Shown: one piece after another, positions 45,652 through 53,804 of the stretch | How the letters are laid out: each line of letters begins with the position of its first letter | Position numbering within the stretch: the first letter of the stretch is position 1 | Source of the DNA: Myxococcaceae bacterium | GTDB lineage: Bacteria; Myxococcota; Myxococcia; Myxococcales; Myxococcaceae | Assembly: GCA_019686135.1 (NCBI GenBank) | Contig: JADGHL010000003.1 | Location: 42,300-106,299, forward strand | Length of the DNA: 64,000 nucleotides | Direction: 5' to 3' | Notes under the pieces: generated by a model | Told to the model about the DNA's origin: nothing | Database searches by the model: none | The model's input: the letters and a program-made list of their open reading frames with translations, nothing else | Position numbers and translations under genes: made by a program

Positions 45652-46137
45652 TCAGTGATGCGAGGGCGCGGGGCGTTCGGCACTCCGTTCCAGCTCCTCG
45701 AGGAGCTCGGCGATCTCCGGCTCCAGCCGCTCCGCGGCGCCCGGCCCCGTCTGGACCGCCCGCAGCTTCTTCTCCCCATCGAAGAGGAAGCACGCCGGGG
45801 TCCGCCCCACCTGGTAGATGTCCGCGAGCGCGCCGTCGTCGCCGTCGAGGGCCAGCGGATGTTCGATGCCGACGCGCCGCACCTCCTCCACCACGCGCTC
45901 GGGCTCCATGTCCCCCAGCTCCAGCGGCGTGTGCACGCTGATCACCTTCAGCAGCTCCGGGTTGCGCTTTGCCCAGGCCTTCACCCGGGGCAGCTGTTCG
46001 AGGCACGGCTGGCAGGAGAGCGACCAGAAGTGAATCACCAGCGCGCGGTCGCGCAGCTCTTCCGGTGTCGGCGGTCCGTTCAACCACCGGGCGGCCGGGC
46101 GGAGGGGGCGTGCCTGCATGCCGGGAAAAAGGGTCAT
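45652..46137 (-). CDS. TlpA-like thioredoxin-fold protein without a signal peptide
   Basis: 161 residues. The thioredoxin motif FWSLSCQPCLEQLPRVKAW (CQPC) and the cis-Pro loop VGRTPACFLFDGEKKL indicate a TlpA/AhpC-TSA-type redox protein. Unlike most TlpA proteins there is no N-terminal export signal, so it may act in the cytoplasm. It begins 65 bases after the PEGA gene and ends 10 bases before the SDR start. Confidence 0.8.
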   Translation of the reverse strand: MTLFPGMQARPLRPAARWLNGPPTPEELRDRALVIHFWSLSCQPCLEQLPRVKAWAKRNPELLKVISVHTPLELGDMEPERVVEEVRRVGIEHPLALDGDDGALADIYQVGRTPACFLFDGEKKLRAVQTGPGAAERLEPEIAELLEELERSAERPAPSHH

Positions 46138-46202
46138 CGTGCGCTCCCGATCAGAGATCTCCTCTCGTCAAGGTAGGTGTTGCCGGGCGCTCCGGCGGAC
46201 CG

Positions 46203-46787
46203 TCAGCGCCGCTTGCCTGGCCCGCTGCGCATGAGCTTCGCCTCGACCGCCTGCTCCGCGCCGCCCCGGAACGTTCCGCGCCAGCGCTCGTAGCCGGGGC
46301 GGGCGATCTCCACGCGGATCGTCGCGTCGGGGTAGCGGTTGTCGAGGTACAGCGGCGTCTGGCCGACCTCCTGGCCTTCGATCCACACGGTCGCGCCGGA
46401 GGGCTCGGAGTCGATTTTCAACATCGGCGTGGGCGCGTGGGGCAGGCGCCGGTCGAGCTCGTAGCGGAGCTCCGGCACCAGAAGGACCGCGGCCCCTGCG
46501 CAAAGCACCAGAAGCGCCACCATCACCGCGACGATCGCCCCGGTGTGCCGGGGTGTCGCCTTGGGGATCGCGACTGGCGCCTCCTCGCGTTCGCGGGCCT
46601 CGCGCTCGGCGATGATCTTCTGCGGGTCCGCCTGCAGCTCCAGCGGGCCCTCGTCGGCAGGGGAGGGGCCTGCGTCGGGCGGCTCGCCGGGCGTCGGATC
46701 CGCGGGACGCTCGCCGATCACGCGCCCGCTCTCGTCCAGAAGCGGCGTGCCCGGCGCGGGCGACCATTCGTCTTCGGGCGACGACAT
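46203..46787 (-). CDS. Single-pass membrane protein with periplasmic PEGA domain
   Basis: 194 residues. A Pro/Glu-rich cytoplasmic N-terminus (about 85 residues), one membrane helix (GAIVAVMVALLVLCAGAAVLLV) and a C-terminal PEGA domain (KIDSEPSGATVWIEGQEVGQ, TPLYLDNRYPDATIRVEIAR, then PGYERWRG). PEGA modules are surface or envelope beta domains common in myxobacteria, often at the ends of kinases; here there is no kinase. Confidence 0.8.
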   Translation of the reverse strand: MSSPEDEWSPAPGTPLLDESGRVIGERPADPTPGEPPDAGPSPADEGPLELQADPQKIIAEREAREREEAPVAIPKATPRHTGAIVAVMVALLVLCAGAAVLLVPELRYELDRRLPHAPTPMLKIDSEPSGATVWIEGQEVGQTPLYLDNRYPDATIRVEIARPGYERWRGTFRGGAEQAVEAKLMRSGPGKRR

Positions 46788-46814
46788 GCGCCCAAGTGTA
46801 ATTCCCGTCCCCGT

Positions 46815-47945
46815 TCAGCGCCCGAGCAGGTGCCGGGCGATGACCACCTTCTGTACTTCCGTGGCGCCCTCGTAGATGCGCAGCGCGCGGATGTCCCGGT
46901 AGAGCCGCTCGACGACGGTACCCTTGACCACGCCGCTGCCGCCATGGATCTGCAGCGCGCGATCGATGATCCGCTGCGCGGCTTCGGTCGCCTGCAGCTT
47001 CGCCACCGCCGCCTCGTACGTGACCCGCGCCTGGCCCGAGTCCTTCACCGCCGCCGCGCGGTGCACGAGGAGGCGCGATGCCTCCAGCTCGACCGCGCTC
47101 TCGGCGAGGAGGAACTGCACGCCCTGCAGCTCCGCCAGCGGCGCACCGAACTGCCTGCGCGTCTTCGCCCAGGCGATCGCCTCGTCCAGCGCGCGCTGCG
47201 CCATCCCCACCGCCGCCGCGCCCACCGTGCTCCGGAACACATCCAGCGTGGAGAGCGCGAGCCGCATCCCGGTGCCTTCCTCTCCCAGCCGCGCGCTGGC
47301 GGGGATCCGGCATCGGGTGAATTCGAGCTCGCCGATGGGGTGATCGCCGAGCAGCTGCATCCGCGAAGCGACGCGGAAGCCGGGCGTGTCCGCCGGGACG
47401 ACGAACGCGGAGATGCCCTTATTGCCTTCGCCGGTGCGCGCGAACACGGTGTAGTGCGTGGCCACGCCGGCGTTGGAGATGAACTTCTTGCGGCCGTCGA
47501 GGATGTAGCCGTCGCCGTCGCGCACCGCGCGTGTCGCCAGCGCCGCCACGTCCGAACCCGCCTCTGCCTCGGTGAGCGCGAACGCGAACAGCGCGGTGCC
47601 GTCCGCCACCTTCGGCAACAGCGCGCGCTTCTGATCTTCGGTTCCCCCGAGCAGCACGGGGTGGCTGCCCAGCCCCTGCACGGCGAACACCGAGTCCGCC
47701 GCCGCGTTCCGGTACGCGAGCGCCTCGCGCACGACGCACACGCTGCGCACGTCCACGGTGGGGTTCACTCCGCCGTAGCTGGCCGGCACCAATAGCCTGT
47801 AGCGCCCCAGCGCCGCGACGCGTTTGACCAGCTTCGCGTCGTCGCCCTCGTCCTCGATGCGCGCTTCGATCTCCGCGAACTGCGCGCGCACCGCCTCCGC
47901 CAGCTCGACGTGCTTCGGCTCCAGATAACCCAGCGGCGTCGTCAT
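46815..47945 (-). CDS. Acyl-CoA dehydrogenase
   Basis: 376 residues. FAD-binding loop FALTEAEAGSDVAALATRAV, GRKKFISNAGVATHYTVFAR, and the C-terminal catalytic region LRIYEGATEVQKVVIARHLL with the active-site Glu in YEGA. Residues around IHGGSGVVKGTVVERLYRDI fit the family. It oxidises acyl-CoA to enoyl-CoA and passes electrons to ETF. The start is three bases after the stop of the enoyl-CoA hydratase gene, the next enzyme of beta-oxidation, so they form one operon. Confidence 0.93.
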   Translation of the reverse strand: MTTPLGYLEPKHVELAEAVRAQFAEIEARIEDEGDDAKLVKRVAALGRYRLLVPASYGGVNPTVDVRSVCVVREALAYRNAAADSVFAVQGLGSHPVLLGGTEDQKRALLPKVADGTALFAFALTEAEAGSDVAALATRAVRDGDGYILDGRKKFISNAGVATHYTVFARTGEGNKGISAFVVPADTPGFRVASRMQLLGDHPIGELEFTRCRIPASARLGEEGTGMRLALSTLDVFRSTVGAAAVGMAQRALDEAIAWAKTRRQFGAPLAELQGVQFLLAESAVELEASRLLVHRAAAVKDSGQARVTYEAAVAKLQATEAAQRIIDRALQIHGGSGVVKGTVVERLYRDIRALRIYEGATEVQKVVIARHLLGR

Positions 47946-47948
47946 GGC

Positions 47949-48746
47949 TCAGCGCCCCGTGAAGCGCGGCGGACGCTTCTGCGTGAAGGCCTCGTACGCT
48001 TCGCGGAAGTCCCGCGTCTGCATGCACACCGCCTGTGCACGCGCCTCGTTGTCCAGCGCGTTCATCAGATCCAGGGAGAGCTCGCCGTTGAGCAGCTCCT
48101 TGGTCATCCCGAGCGCGAACGTCGGACCTTCGGCGAGCCGCTTCCCCCACGCGAAGGCTTCGTCGAAGAGCTGCTCCTGCGGGACCACCTTGTTGAACAG
48201 GCCGTACCGCTCCGCGGTGGGCGCGTCGATGGCGTCGCCGAAGTAGAGCAGCTCGGTGGCCCGGCCCAGGCCGACCAGGCGGGGCAACAGGAACGCCGCG
48301 CCCATGTCCGCGCCCGCGAGCCCGACCTTCACGAAGAGGAAGGCGATCTTCGCCTTCTCAGAGGCAACGCGCAGGTCCGAGGCCAGGGCGATCACCGCGC
48401 CCGCGCCCGCCGCGGTGCCGTTGAGCGCGGCGACGATCGGCTTATGCAGCGCGCGCATGTTCTTGATGAGGTCGCAGGTCATCCGGGTGAACTCGACCAG
48501 GCCCGGCATGTCGCGGCTGAACAGCTCGCCGATGATCGCGTTCACGTCCCCGCCCGAGCAGAAGGCGCGGCCCTCGCCGGTCACCACCACCGAGGCCACG
48601 CGGTCGTCGCGCTCGAGGTCGCGGAAGAGATCGCGCAGCTCGGCGTAGACCTCGAAGGTGAGCGCGTTGAGGACGTCTGGGCGGGTGAAGGTGATGACGC
48701 CGACTCTCTCCTTCACCTCGAAGCGGAACGATGATGGCGCGTTCAT
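47949..48746 (-). CDS. Enoyl-CoA hydratase/isomerase family protein
   Basis: 265 residues with the crotonase fold: GEGRAFCSGGDVNAI (oxyanion hole), KPIVAALNGTAAGAGAVIAL (second oxyanion hole), VGLAGADMGAAFLLPRLVGL (the usual catalytic Glu of the P-x-x-G region is replaced around ADMGA by Asp), and a C-terminal FTQKRPPRFTGR. It likely hydrates or isomerises enoyl-CoA made by the dehydrogenase downstream. MNAPSSFRF at 48746 is the natural start. Confidence 0.9.
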   Translation of the reverse strand: MNAPSSFRFEVKERVGVITFTRPDVLNALTFEVYAELRDLFRDLERDDRVASVVVTGEGRAFCSGGDVNAIIGELFSRDMPGLVEFTRMTCDLIKNMRALHKPIVAALNGTAAGAGAVIALASDLRVASEKAKIAFLFVKVGLAGADMGAAFLLPRLVGLGRATELLYFGDAIDAPTAERYGLFNKVVPQEQLFDEAFAWGKRLAEGPTFALGMTKELLNGELSLDLMNALDNEARAQAVCMQTRDFREAYEAFTQKRPPRFTGR

Positions 48747-48756
48747 GACCGCGGGC

Positions 48757-49008
48757 TCATAGCACCTTGCCAGCCCGGGACCAGAGCCGGGGATACGAGA
48801 TCCGGCAGGCGACCGCGACGACGGGAAACGCCGGCTGTGCATCCTCGCCGGCGCCGCAGATGCCGGACAGGCAGGGCCCCGCGTCCCCACAGTCCGCGTC
48901 GGACTCACAGGAGAAGCCCGGTCCGCCGCGGTCTATCGGCTCCAGGCATCCCCACTGCGCGAAGGCCGGGACCACGAGCCACAGCGCCAGCCATCCCTGT
49001 CGTCTCAT
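48757..49008 (-). CDS. Small Cys-rich lipoprotein
   Basis: 83 residues. Signal MRRQGWLALWLVVPAFAQWG ends at a Cys (QWGC), then CESDADCGDAGPCLSGICGA, a Cys-rich motif frequent in secreted proteins of myxobacteria. The C-terminus lacks further features. No clear ribosome site is visible. Function unknown; it sits between RidA and the enoyl-CoA hydratase on the same strand. Confidence 0.55.
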   Translation of the reverse strand: MRRQGWLALWLVVPAFAQWGCLEPIDRGGPGFSCESDADCGDAGPCLSGICGAGEDAQPAFPVVAVACRISYPRLWSRAGKVL

Positions 49009-49046
49009 TCGCGGCGAAGATGGCGCCGCGTCGCGCGGACGCGGGC

Positions 49047-49442
49047 CTACAGCACCGCGGTCGCTTCGATCTCCACCTTCGCCTGATCCTCGAGCAGCGC
49101 CGCGACCACCACCAGCGCCATCGCCGGATAGTGCCTGCCGAAGTGCTTGCGCCACGCCGCGCCGACCTCCTTGAGCGAGCCGAGATACTCCCTCTTGTCG
49201 GTGACGTAGACCGTCATCCGCGTCACCTGTTCCGGCCTGCCGCCCGCGGCGCGCACCACCGCAACCACGTTCGCCAGCGCCTGGTCGAACTGTCCGGCGA
49301 AGGTGGCCGGAAACTTCGGCGTCTCGCTGGTCGGATCCCAGCCGATCTGTCCCGCCACGAAGAGCACGCGCCCCTCGGCGACCACGCCGTTCGCGTAGCC
49401 CCGCGGCTTCGCCCAACCTTCCGGTTGAATGATCTCGTTCAC
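49047..49442 (-). CDS. ridA: RidA/YjgF-family enamine/imine deaminase
   Basis: 131 residues. The characteristic blocks RVLFVAGQIGWDPTSETPKF, FDQALANVVAVVRAAGGRPE, TRMTVYVTDKREY and a C-terminal KVEIEATAVL match the RidA fold. The Arg that usually binds the carboxylate near the end (P-x-R-x-x-v/E-v-e) is not obvious, so it may be a non-canonical Rid subgroup. GTG start at 49442 with GGAGG five bases upstream. It lies between the SDR and small lipoprotein genes. Confidence 0.87.
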   Translation of the reverse strand: MNEIIQPEGWAKPRGYANGVVAEGRVLFVAGQIGWDPTSETPKFPATFAGQFDQALANVVAVVRAAGGRPEQVTRMTVYVTDKREYLGSLKEVGAAWRKHFGRHYPAMALVVVAALLEDQAKVEIEATAVL

Positions 49443-49532
49443 GCTGCCTCCGTTCGGCGACCGTGCCTCGACCGGGCGCGTGCGTCCAGTCCACTCTGCG
49501 GGGCAATCGGAGGCGAGCCCTTCGAGTGACGA

Positions 49533-50300
49533 TCACGCCGCTTCGCCGCCGTCCATCGTGTACGCGGCGCCGGTGATGGTGGCGGCCGCATCCGACGCCA
49601 GGAACCAGCACAGCTCGGCCACGTCCTCGGGGCGGATCAACGTCCCCATCGGGTTCATCTGCGCGAGCGTCTGGCGCGCCTCCTCGTGCGATCGCCCCGT
49701 CACCTTCGCGATGTTCGCCGCGGAGGCCTGCAGCATGTCGGTGTCGGTCCAGCCGGGGCACACCGCGTTCACGGTGACGCGCTTTGGCGCGAACTCCACC
49801 GCCAGCGCGCGGGTCATGCCCAGAAGCGCGTGCTTCGACGCGCAGTACGCGGACGTGTACTTGAACCCCTTGAGCGCCGCGGTAGAGGCGATGTTGATCA
49901 CCCGCCCGCCGCCGGCCTTCGCCATCGCTGGCATCAGCTCCCGGCACAACAGGTACGGCGCGCGCACGTTCACCGCCATGGTCCGCTCGTAGTCGTCCAG
50001 CGACGTCTTCCCCAGCGGCGCGGAGAGCGCGATCCCGGCGTTGTTCACCAGCACGCGCGGCACGCCGGATTCGAGGATTCGTTTCGCCACACGCTCGGGT
50101 TCCGCCGGGTCCGCCGCGTCGAAGGTCAGCGGCCGCACGTCGCCGCCCGCCTCTTTCGTCAGGGAATCGAGCGCGTCCAGGCTGCGCGCCAGCGCCCAGA
50201 CCTGCATGCCTGCACGCGCGAATCGGAGCGCGATCGCTCGGCCGATGCCGCGGCTCGCGCCGGTGACGACCACTCCCGCTCTGTCTGCTTGCCCGCTCAC
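49533..50300 (-). CDS. Short-chain dehydrogenase/reductase (hydroxyacyl-CoA dehydrogenase-like)
   Basis: About 255 residues. VVVTGASRGIGRAIALRFAR (cofactor site), LVNNAGIALSAPLG, INIASTAALKGFKYTSAYCA then SKHAL (catalytic S-Y-K), and AVCPGWTDTDML after strand 6. The C-terminus has the usual FLASDAAATITGAAYTMDGG. It likely acts on 3-hydroxyacyl compounds alongside the fatty-acid genes. The start is taken as the GTG at 50300 (VSGQADRAG); the longer frame is Pro/Arg-rich and unlike the family. Confidence 0.88.
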   Translation of the reverse strand: MSGQADRAGVVVTGASRGIGRAIALRFARAGMQVWALARSLDALDSLTKEAGGDVRPLTFDAADPAEPERVAKRILESGVPRVLVNNAGIALSAPLGKTSLDDYERTMAVNVRAPYLLCRELMPAMAKAGGGRVINIASTAALKGFKYTSAYCASKHALLGMTRALAVEFAPKRVTVNAVCPGWTDTDMLQASAANIAKVTGRSHEEARQTLAQMNPMGTLIRPEDVAELCWFLASDAAATITGAAYTMDGGEAA

Positions 50301-50421
50301 GGAAAGAGGCTTCGCACGTTCCGTTCGCGGCCGCCACCGGGGATGTCGCGCGCGCCTGCCCGCCGGGCGTTCAGCCCGTTGTCCGAATGCGCCCACGGGC
50401 ACGGATCCGCACTCTTGGCAG

Positions 50422-51270
50422 GTGAAGCCCGAAGACGTTCGAAGTCTGAGACGGGTCCTCGCCTCGGGCGACGCGATGCTCTTCACCGGCGCCGGCTTCA
50501 GCTCCGCGGCGCGGGACATCGGCGGCACGCCGGTGCCGCTCAGCGACGAGATCGCCCAAGAGATCTGGGCCATCAGCTTCCCCGGCGAGACGCCCGACGG
50601 AAGCTCGTTGACCGACCTCTTCCACCACGCCGCGCGCTGGAACCCGGACGCGCTGGGACGGCTGCTGCGGCAGCGCCTGTGCGTCGACCCGGCACAGCTC
50701 CCGGAGTTCTACGCGCGCTGGTTCTCGGTCCCGTGGAAGCGCGCGTGGACCCTGAACGTCGACGACATCGAACAGGCGGCGGCGCGGCGGTTCGACTTGC
50801 CGCGCCCCATCGACTCCATCTCCGCGCTCGTCGACCCCTTCTCCCCCGCGCGGCTGAGCACGCGGGCGCTGGCGTTCATCCACCTCAACGGGTCCATCGA
50901 GGATGGGATCGAGCACGTGACCTTCTCCACCACCCAGTACGGCGACCGGCTCGCCAGCCACGATCCCTGGTACGAGAAGTTCGTCGACGATCTCGTCTCG
51001 CACCCGTTCGTGATCGTCGGCACGCGGCTCGAAGAGGCGCCGTTCTGGCAGAACCTCCACGCCGCGTTCGGACCGGAGGTCCACCAGCCGATGGAGGTCT
51101 GCGAGGCGTACATCGTCTCGCCGTCGCTCACCCGCGCGCGCCGGGCATTGTTGGAGGACATCGGGATCGAGTGGATCCCGACCTCCGCCGAGGCGTTCGC
51201 GCGGGAAGTGCTGGAGCCGCCGATCGCGCTCGCGCGCGAAGCGCCCGGAGCCCCCCGAACCCTTCATTGA
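50422..51270 (+). CDS. SIR2-like (SIR2_2) domain protein
   Basis: About 282 residues. The N-terminal NAD-binding signature AMLFTGAGFSSAARDIGG, LNVDDIEQA, the putative catalytic His in FIHLNGSIEDGIEHV, and SHPFVIVGTRLEEAPFWQNL all fit the SIR2_2 superfamily. That superfamily covers deacylase-like enzymes and NAD-consuming immune effectors. There is no partner domain in the same protein. The start is taken as the GTG at 50422; no strong ribosome site is visible, so it is uncertain. It lies 82 bases before mrfA on the same strand. Confidence 0.8.
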   Translation: MKPEDVRSLRRVLASGDAMLFTGAGFSSAARDIGGTPVPLSDEIAQEIWAISFPGETPDGSSLTDLFHHAARWNPDALGRLLRQRLCVDPAQLPEFYARWFSVPWKRAWTLNVDDIEQAAARRFDLPRPIDSISALVDPFSPARLSTRALAFIHLNGSIEDGIEHVTFSTTQYGDRLASHDPWYEKFVDDLVSHPFVIVGTRLEEAPFWQNLHAAFGPEVHQPMEVCEAYIVSPSLTRARRALLEDIGIEWIPTSAEAFAREVLEPPIALAREAPGAPRTLH

Positions 51271-51352
51271 CGGTGCCCTACTGAGCATTTGCTCAGGCAC
51301 CTGTGCGTCTGTACAGTCCCTCCGCCTTGTGTCGTAGCTGGAGGGGCTCCCG

Positions 51353-53788
51353 TTGAGATCGTTCGACGACGCGCGCGCTTTCGAGAGGCCGAAGGCGCCG
51401 CCGTGGCGCCTGGGCGGCGGGTTGGACGCGGTCCTCGCGGAGTGGGCGAAGGACGCGGCCCTCCAGCGCTGCTTCGTCCTCGACGAGGAGCTCCCCGGCC
51501 GTCCCGCGGACACGCGCCCGTTGCCGGCGGACCTGCACCCGTCGGTGCGCCGCGCCGTCGAAGCCCGCGGGTTCACCGAGCTGTACTCGCACCAGGCGCG
51601 TTCGTTCGAGCTGGCGCAGGCGAAGCAGAGCTTCGTCATCGCCACGCCCACCGCGTCCGGGAAGTCGCTCTGCTACAACCTCCCCGTCCTCGATTGCTTC
51701 GCACGCGATCCGGAAGCGCGCGCTCTCTATCTCTTCCCCACCAAGGCTCTCTCGCGCGATCAGGAGGAGGCGCTGCGCGCGTTCATGAAGGACGCGGGCC
51801 TTTCCCACGGGGCCATCACCTTCGACGGCGACACGCCCGGTGATGCCCGCCGCGCGGCGCGCGAGAAGAGCGGGGTCGTCATCACCAACCCGGACATGCT
51901 CCACACCGGGATCCTCCCGCACCACGCCGGGTGGGCGCGGCTGTTCGCATCGCTGCGCTACGTCGTCGTCGACGAGCTGCACACCTACCGCGGCGTGTTC
52001 GGATCGCATTTGGCGAACGTGCTGCGGCGGCTGGAGCGCGTGGCACGATTCCACGGTTCGTCGCCCACCTTCGTGTTCGCCAGCGCGACCATCGGCAACC
52101 CGCGCGAGCACGCCTCGCGGATGCTCGGCCGCGAGGTGGCACTGGTGGACCGGAGCGGCGCGCCTTCCGGGTCGCGCCGGGTGATGGTCTACAACCCGCC
52201 GGTGGTGAACCCGGAGCTGGGGATCCGCGCCTCCTATCTTAAGTCCGCGGTGCGGCTCACCGCGGACCTGGTGCGGCGCAACGTTCCCACCATTCTTTTC
52301 GGACAGTCGCGCAACTCGGTGGAGGTGATGCTCAAGTACCTCCGCGACCGGCTCGCCGAGGACAAGATCGATCCGTCGGCGATGATGGCGTATCGCGGCG
52401 GCTATCTGCCGCAGCAGCGCCGGGACATCGAGGCCAGGCTGCGCGCGGGGGAGATCCGCTGCGTGGTCGCCACCAACGCGCTCGAGCTCGGCATCGACAT
52501 CGGTTCGCTCGACGCAGTCGTTTGTGCGGGCTATCCGGGTTCGGTCGCTTCCCTGTGGCAGCGCTTCGGTCGCGCCGGCCGCCGCCAGGGCCAGTCGCTC
52601 GCGCTCATGGTCGCCTCCAGCGCGCCGCTCGATCAGTACCTCGCCGCGGATCCGAAGTACCTCACCAGCGCGCCGGCGGAGGAGGCGCGGATCGACCCGG
52701 ACAACGTGGAGATCCTCGTCCAGCACCTCAAGTGCGCCGCCTTCGAGCTCCCGTTCGAGGAGGGCGAGGGCTTCCGCGACGTGCCGCCGCCGGCCACCGT
52801 CGACGCGCTGGAGTTCCTGGCGAAGCACGAGGTGCTGCACCCGGTGCCGGGCGCCAGCGGCCGCCGCGTCTTCCACTGGTCCAGCGACGCCTACCCGGCG
52901 AACAACATCTCGCTGCGCAGCGTGGGCTGGGACAACGTGGTGATCATCGAGCTCGGCACCCACAAGACGCTCGCCGAGATGGACTGGCGCAGCGCGCACA
53001 CCATGCTGCACGAACAGGCCATCTACCAGCACGACGCCGCGCAGTATCAGGTCGAGCGCTTCGACTACGAGAACCACAAGGCGTACGTGCGCAAGGTCGA
53101 ACCGGACTACTGGACCGACGCGATGACGTACACGCGCGTGGACGTCATCGAAGAGGACGACGGCCGCGCGCCGGGCCAGGACGGGCTGGGCTTCGCCTTC
53201 GGATCGGGCGAGGTCTCGGTGGTGGAGAAGGTGGTCGGGTACAAGAAGATCAAGTTCCACACCCACGAGAACGTCGGCTATGGCGAGGTGACGCTGCCCG
53301 AGATCCAGATGCACACCACCGCGTTCTGGCTCACCGTGCCCGAGGCCACGGTGCAGGCGCAGCCGGCGCCGCGGCCCGCGGTGATCGAAGCGCTGCGCGG
53401 CATCTCGTCCGCGCTGCACACGGTGGCCTGCGTGGGGTTGATGATCGACCCGCGCGATCTGGGTCGCACCCTGGGCAGCCGCAACGGCGAGGACGGGGTC
53501 CCGCGCAAGGCGCCCGGCGAGGGCGCGATGTTCGATCCGACGATCTTCCTCTACGACCACATCCCCGGCGGGGTCGGGCTGGCGCCGCGGCTGTTCGAAC
53601 AGCGCGAGGAGCTGCTCCGCCGCGCGCGCCGCCTCATCGAAGGCTGTGGCTGCGACGATGGGTGCCCGGCGTGCATGGGCCCCGCGGTGAGCGCCGTGCC
53701 GGGGCAGGGGACGGCGATGGCCGGACTGCGCCGGCGCCCGCTCGCGCTCGAGCTCCTCACGTCCCTGGGCGTCACGCCCCTGCAGTGA
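51353..53788 (+). CDS. mrfA: MrfA/YprA-type DEAD-box helicase with DUF1998 zinc domain
   Basis: 811 residues. Helicase motifs: Q-motif region LYSHQARSFELA, Walker A ATPTASGKS, motif II VVVDELH, motif III ASATIG, motif IV/V ILFGQSRNSVEVM and ATNALELGIDIG, motif VI QRFGRAGR. The C-terminal DUF1998 part ends with the four-Cys site CGCDDGCPACMGP. MrfA-family helicases act with an exonuclease in repair of mitomycin-type DNA damage in Bacillus. The start is TTG at 51353, supported by GGAGGGG about nine bases upstream. Downstream mrfB follows after 16 bases. Confidence 0.92.
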   Translation: MRSFDDARAFERPKAPPWRLGGGLDAVLAEWAKDAALQRCFVLDEELPGRPADTRPLPADLHPSVRRAVEARGFTELYSHQARSFELAQAKQSFVIATPTASGKSLCYNLPVLDCFARDPEARALYLFPTKALSRDQEEALRAFMKDAGLSHGAITFDGDTPGDARRAAREKSGVVITNPDMLHTGILPHHAGWARLFASLRYVVVDELHTYRGVFGSHLANVLRRLERVARFHGSSPTFVFASATIGNPREHASRMLGREVALVDRSGAPSGSRRVMVYNPPVVNPELGIRASYLKSAVRLTADLVRRNVPTILFGQSRNSVEVMLKYLRDRLAEDKIDPSAMMAYRGGYLPQQRRDIEARLRAGEIRCVVATNALELGIDIGSLDAVVCAGYPGSVASLWQRFGRAGRRQGQSLALMVASSAPLDQYLAADPKYLTSAPAEEARIDPDNVEILVQHLKCAAFELPFEEGEGFRDVPPPATVDALEFLAKHEVLHPVPGASGRRVFHWSSDAYPANNISLRSVGWDNVVIIELGTHKTLAEMDWRSAHTMLHEQAIYQHDAAQYQVERFDYENHKAYVRKVEPDYWTDAMTYTRVDVIEEDDGRAPGQDGLGFAFGSGEVSVVEKVVGYKKIKFHTHENVGYGEVTLPEIQMHTTAFWLTVPEATVQAQPAPRPAVIEALRGISSALHTVACVGLMIDPRDLGRTLGSRNGEDGVPRKAPGEGAMFDPTIFLYDHIPGGVGLAPRLFEQREELLRRARRLIEGCGCDDGCPACMGPAVSAVPGQGTAMAGLRRRPLALELLTSLGVTPLQ

Positions 53789-53804
53789 CCAGCGAGGCCG
53801 CGCG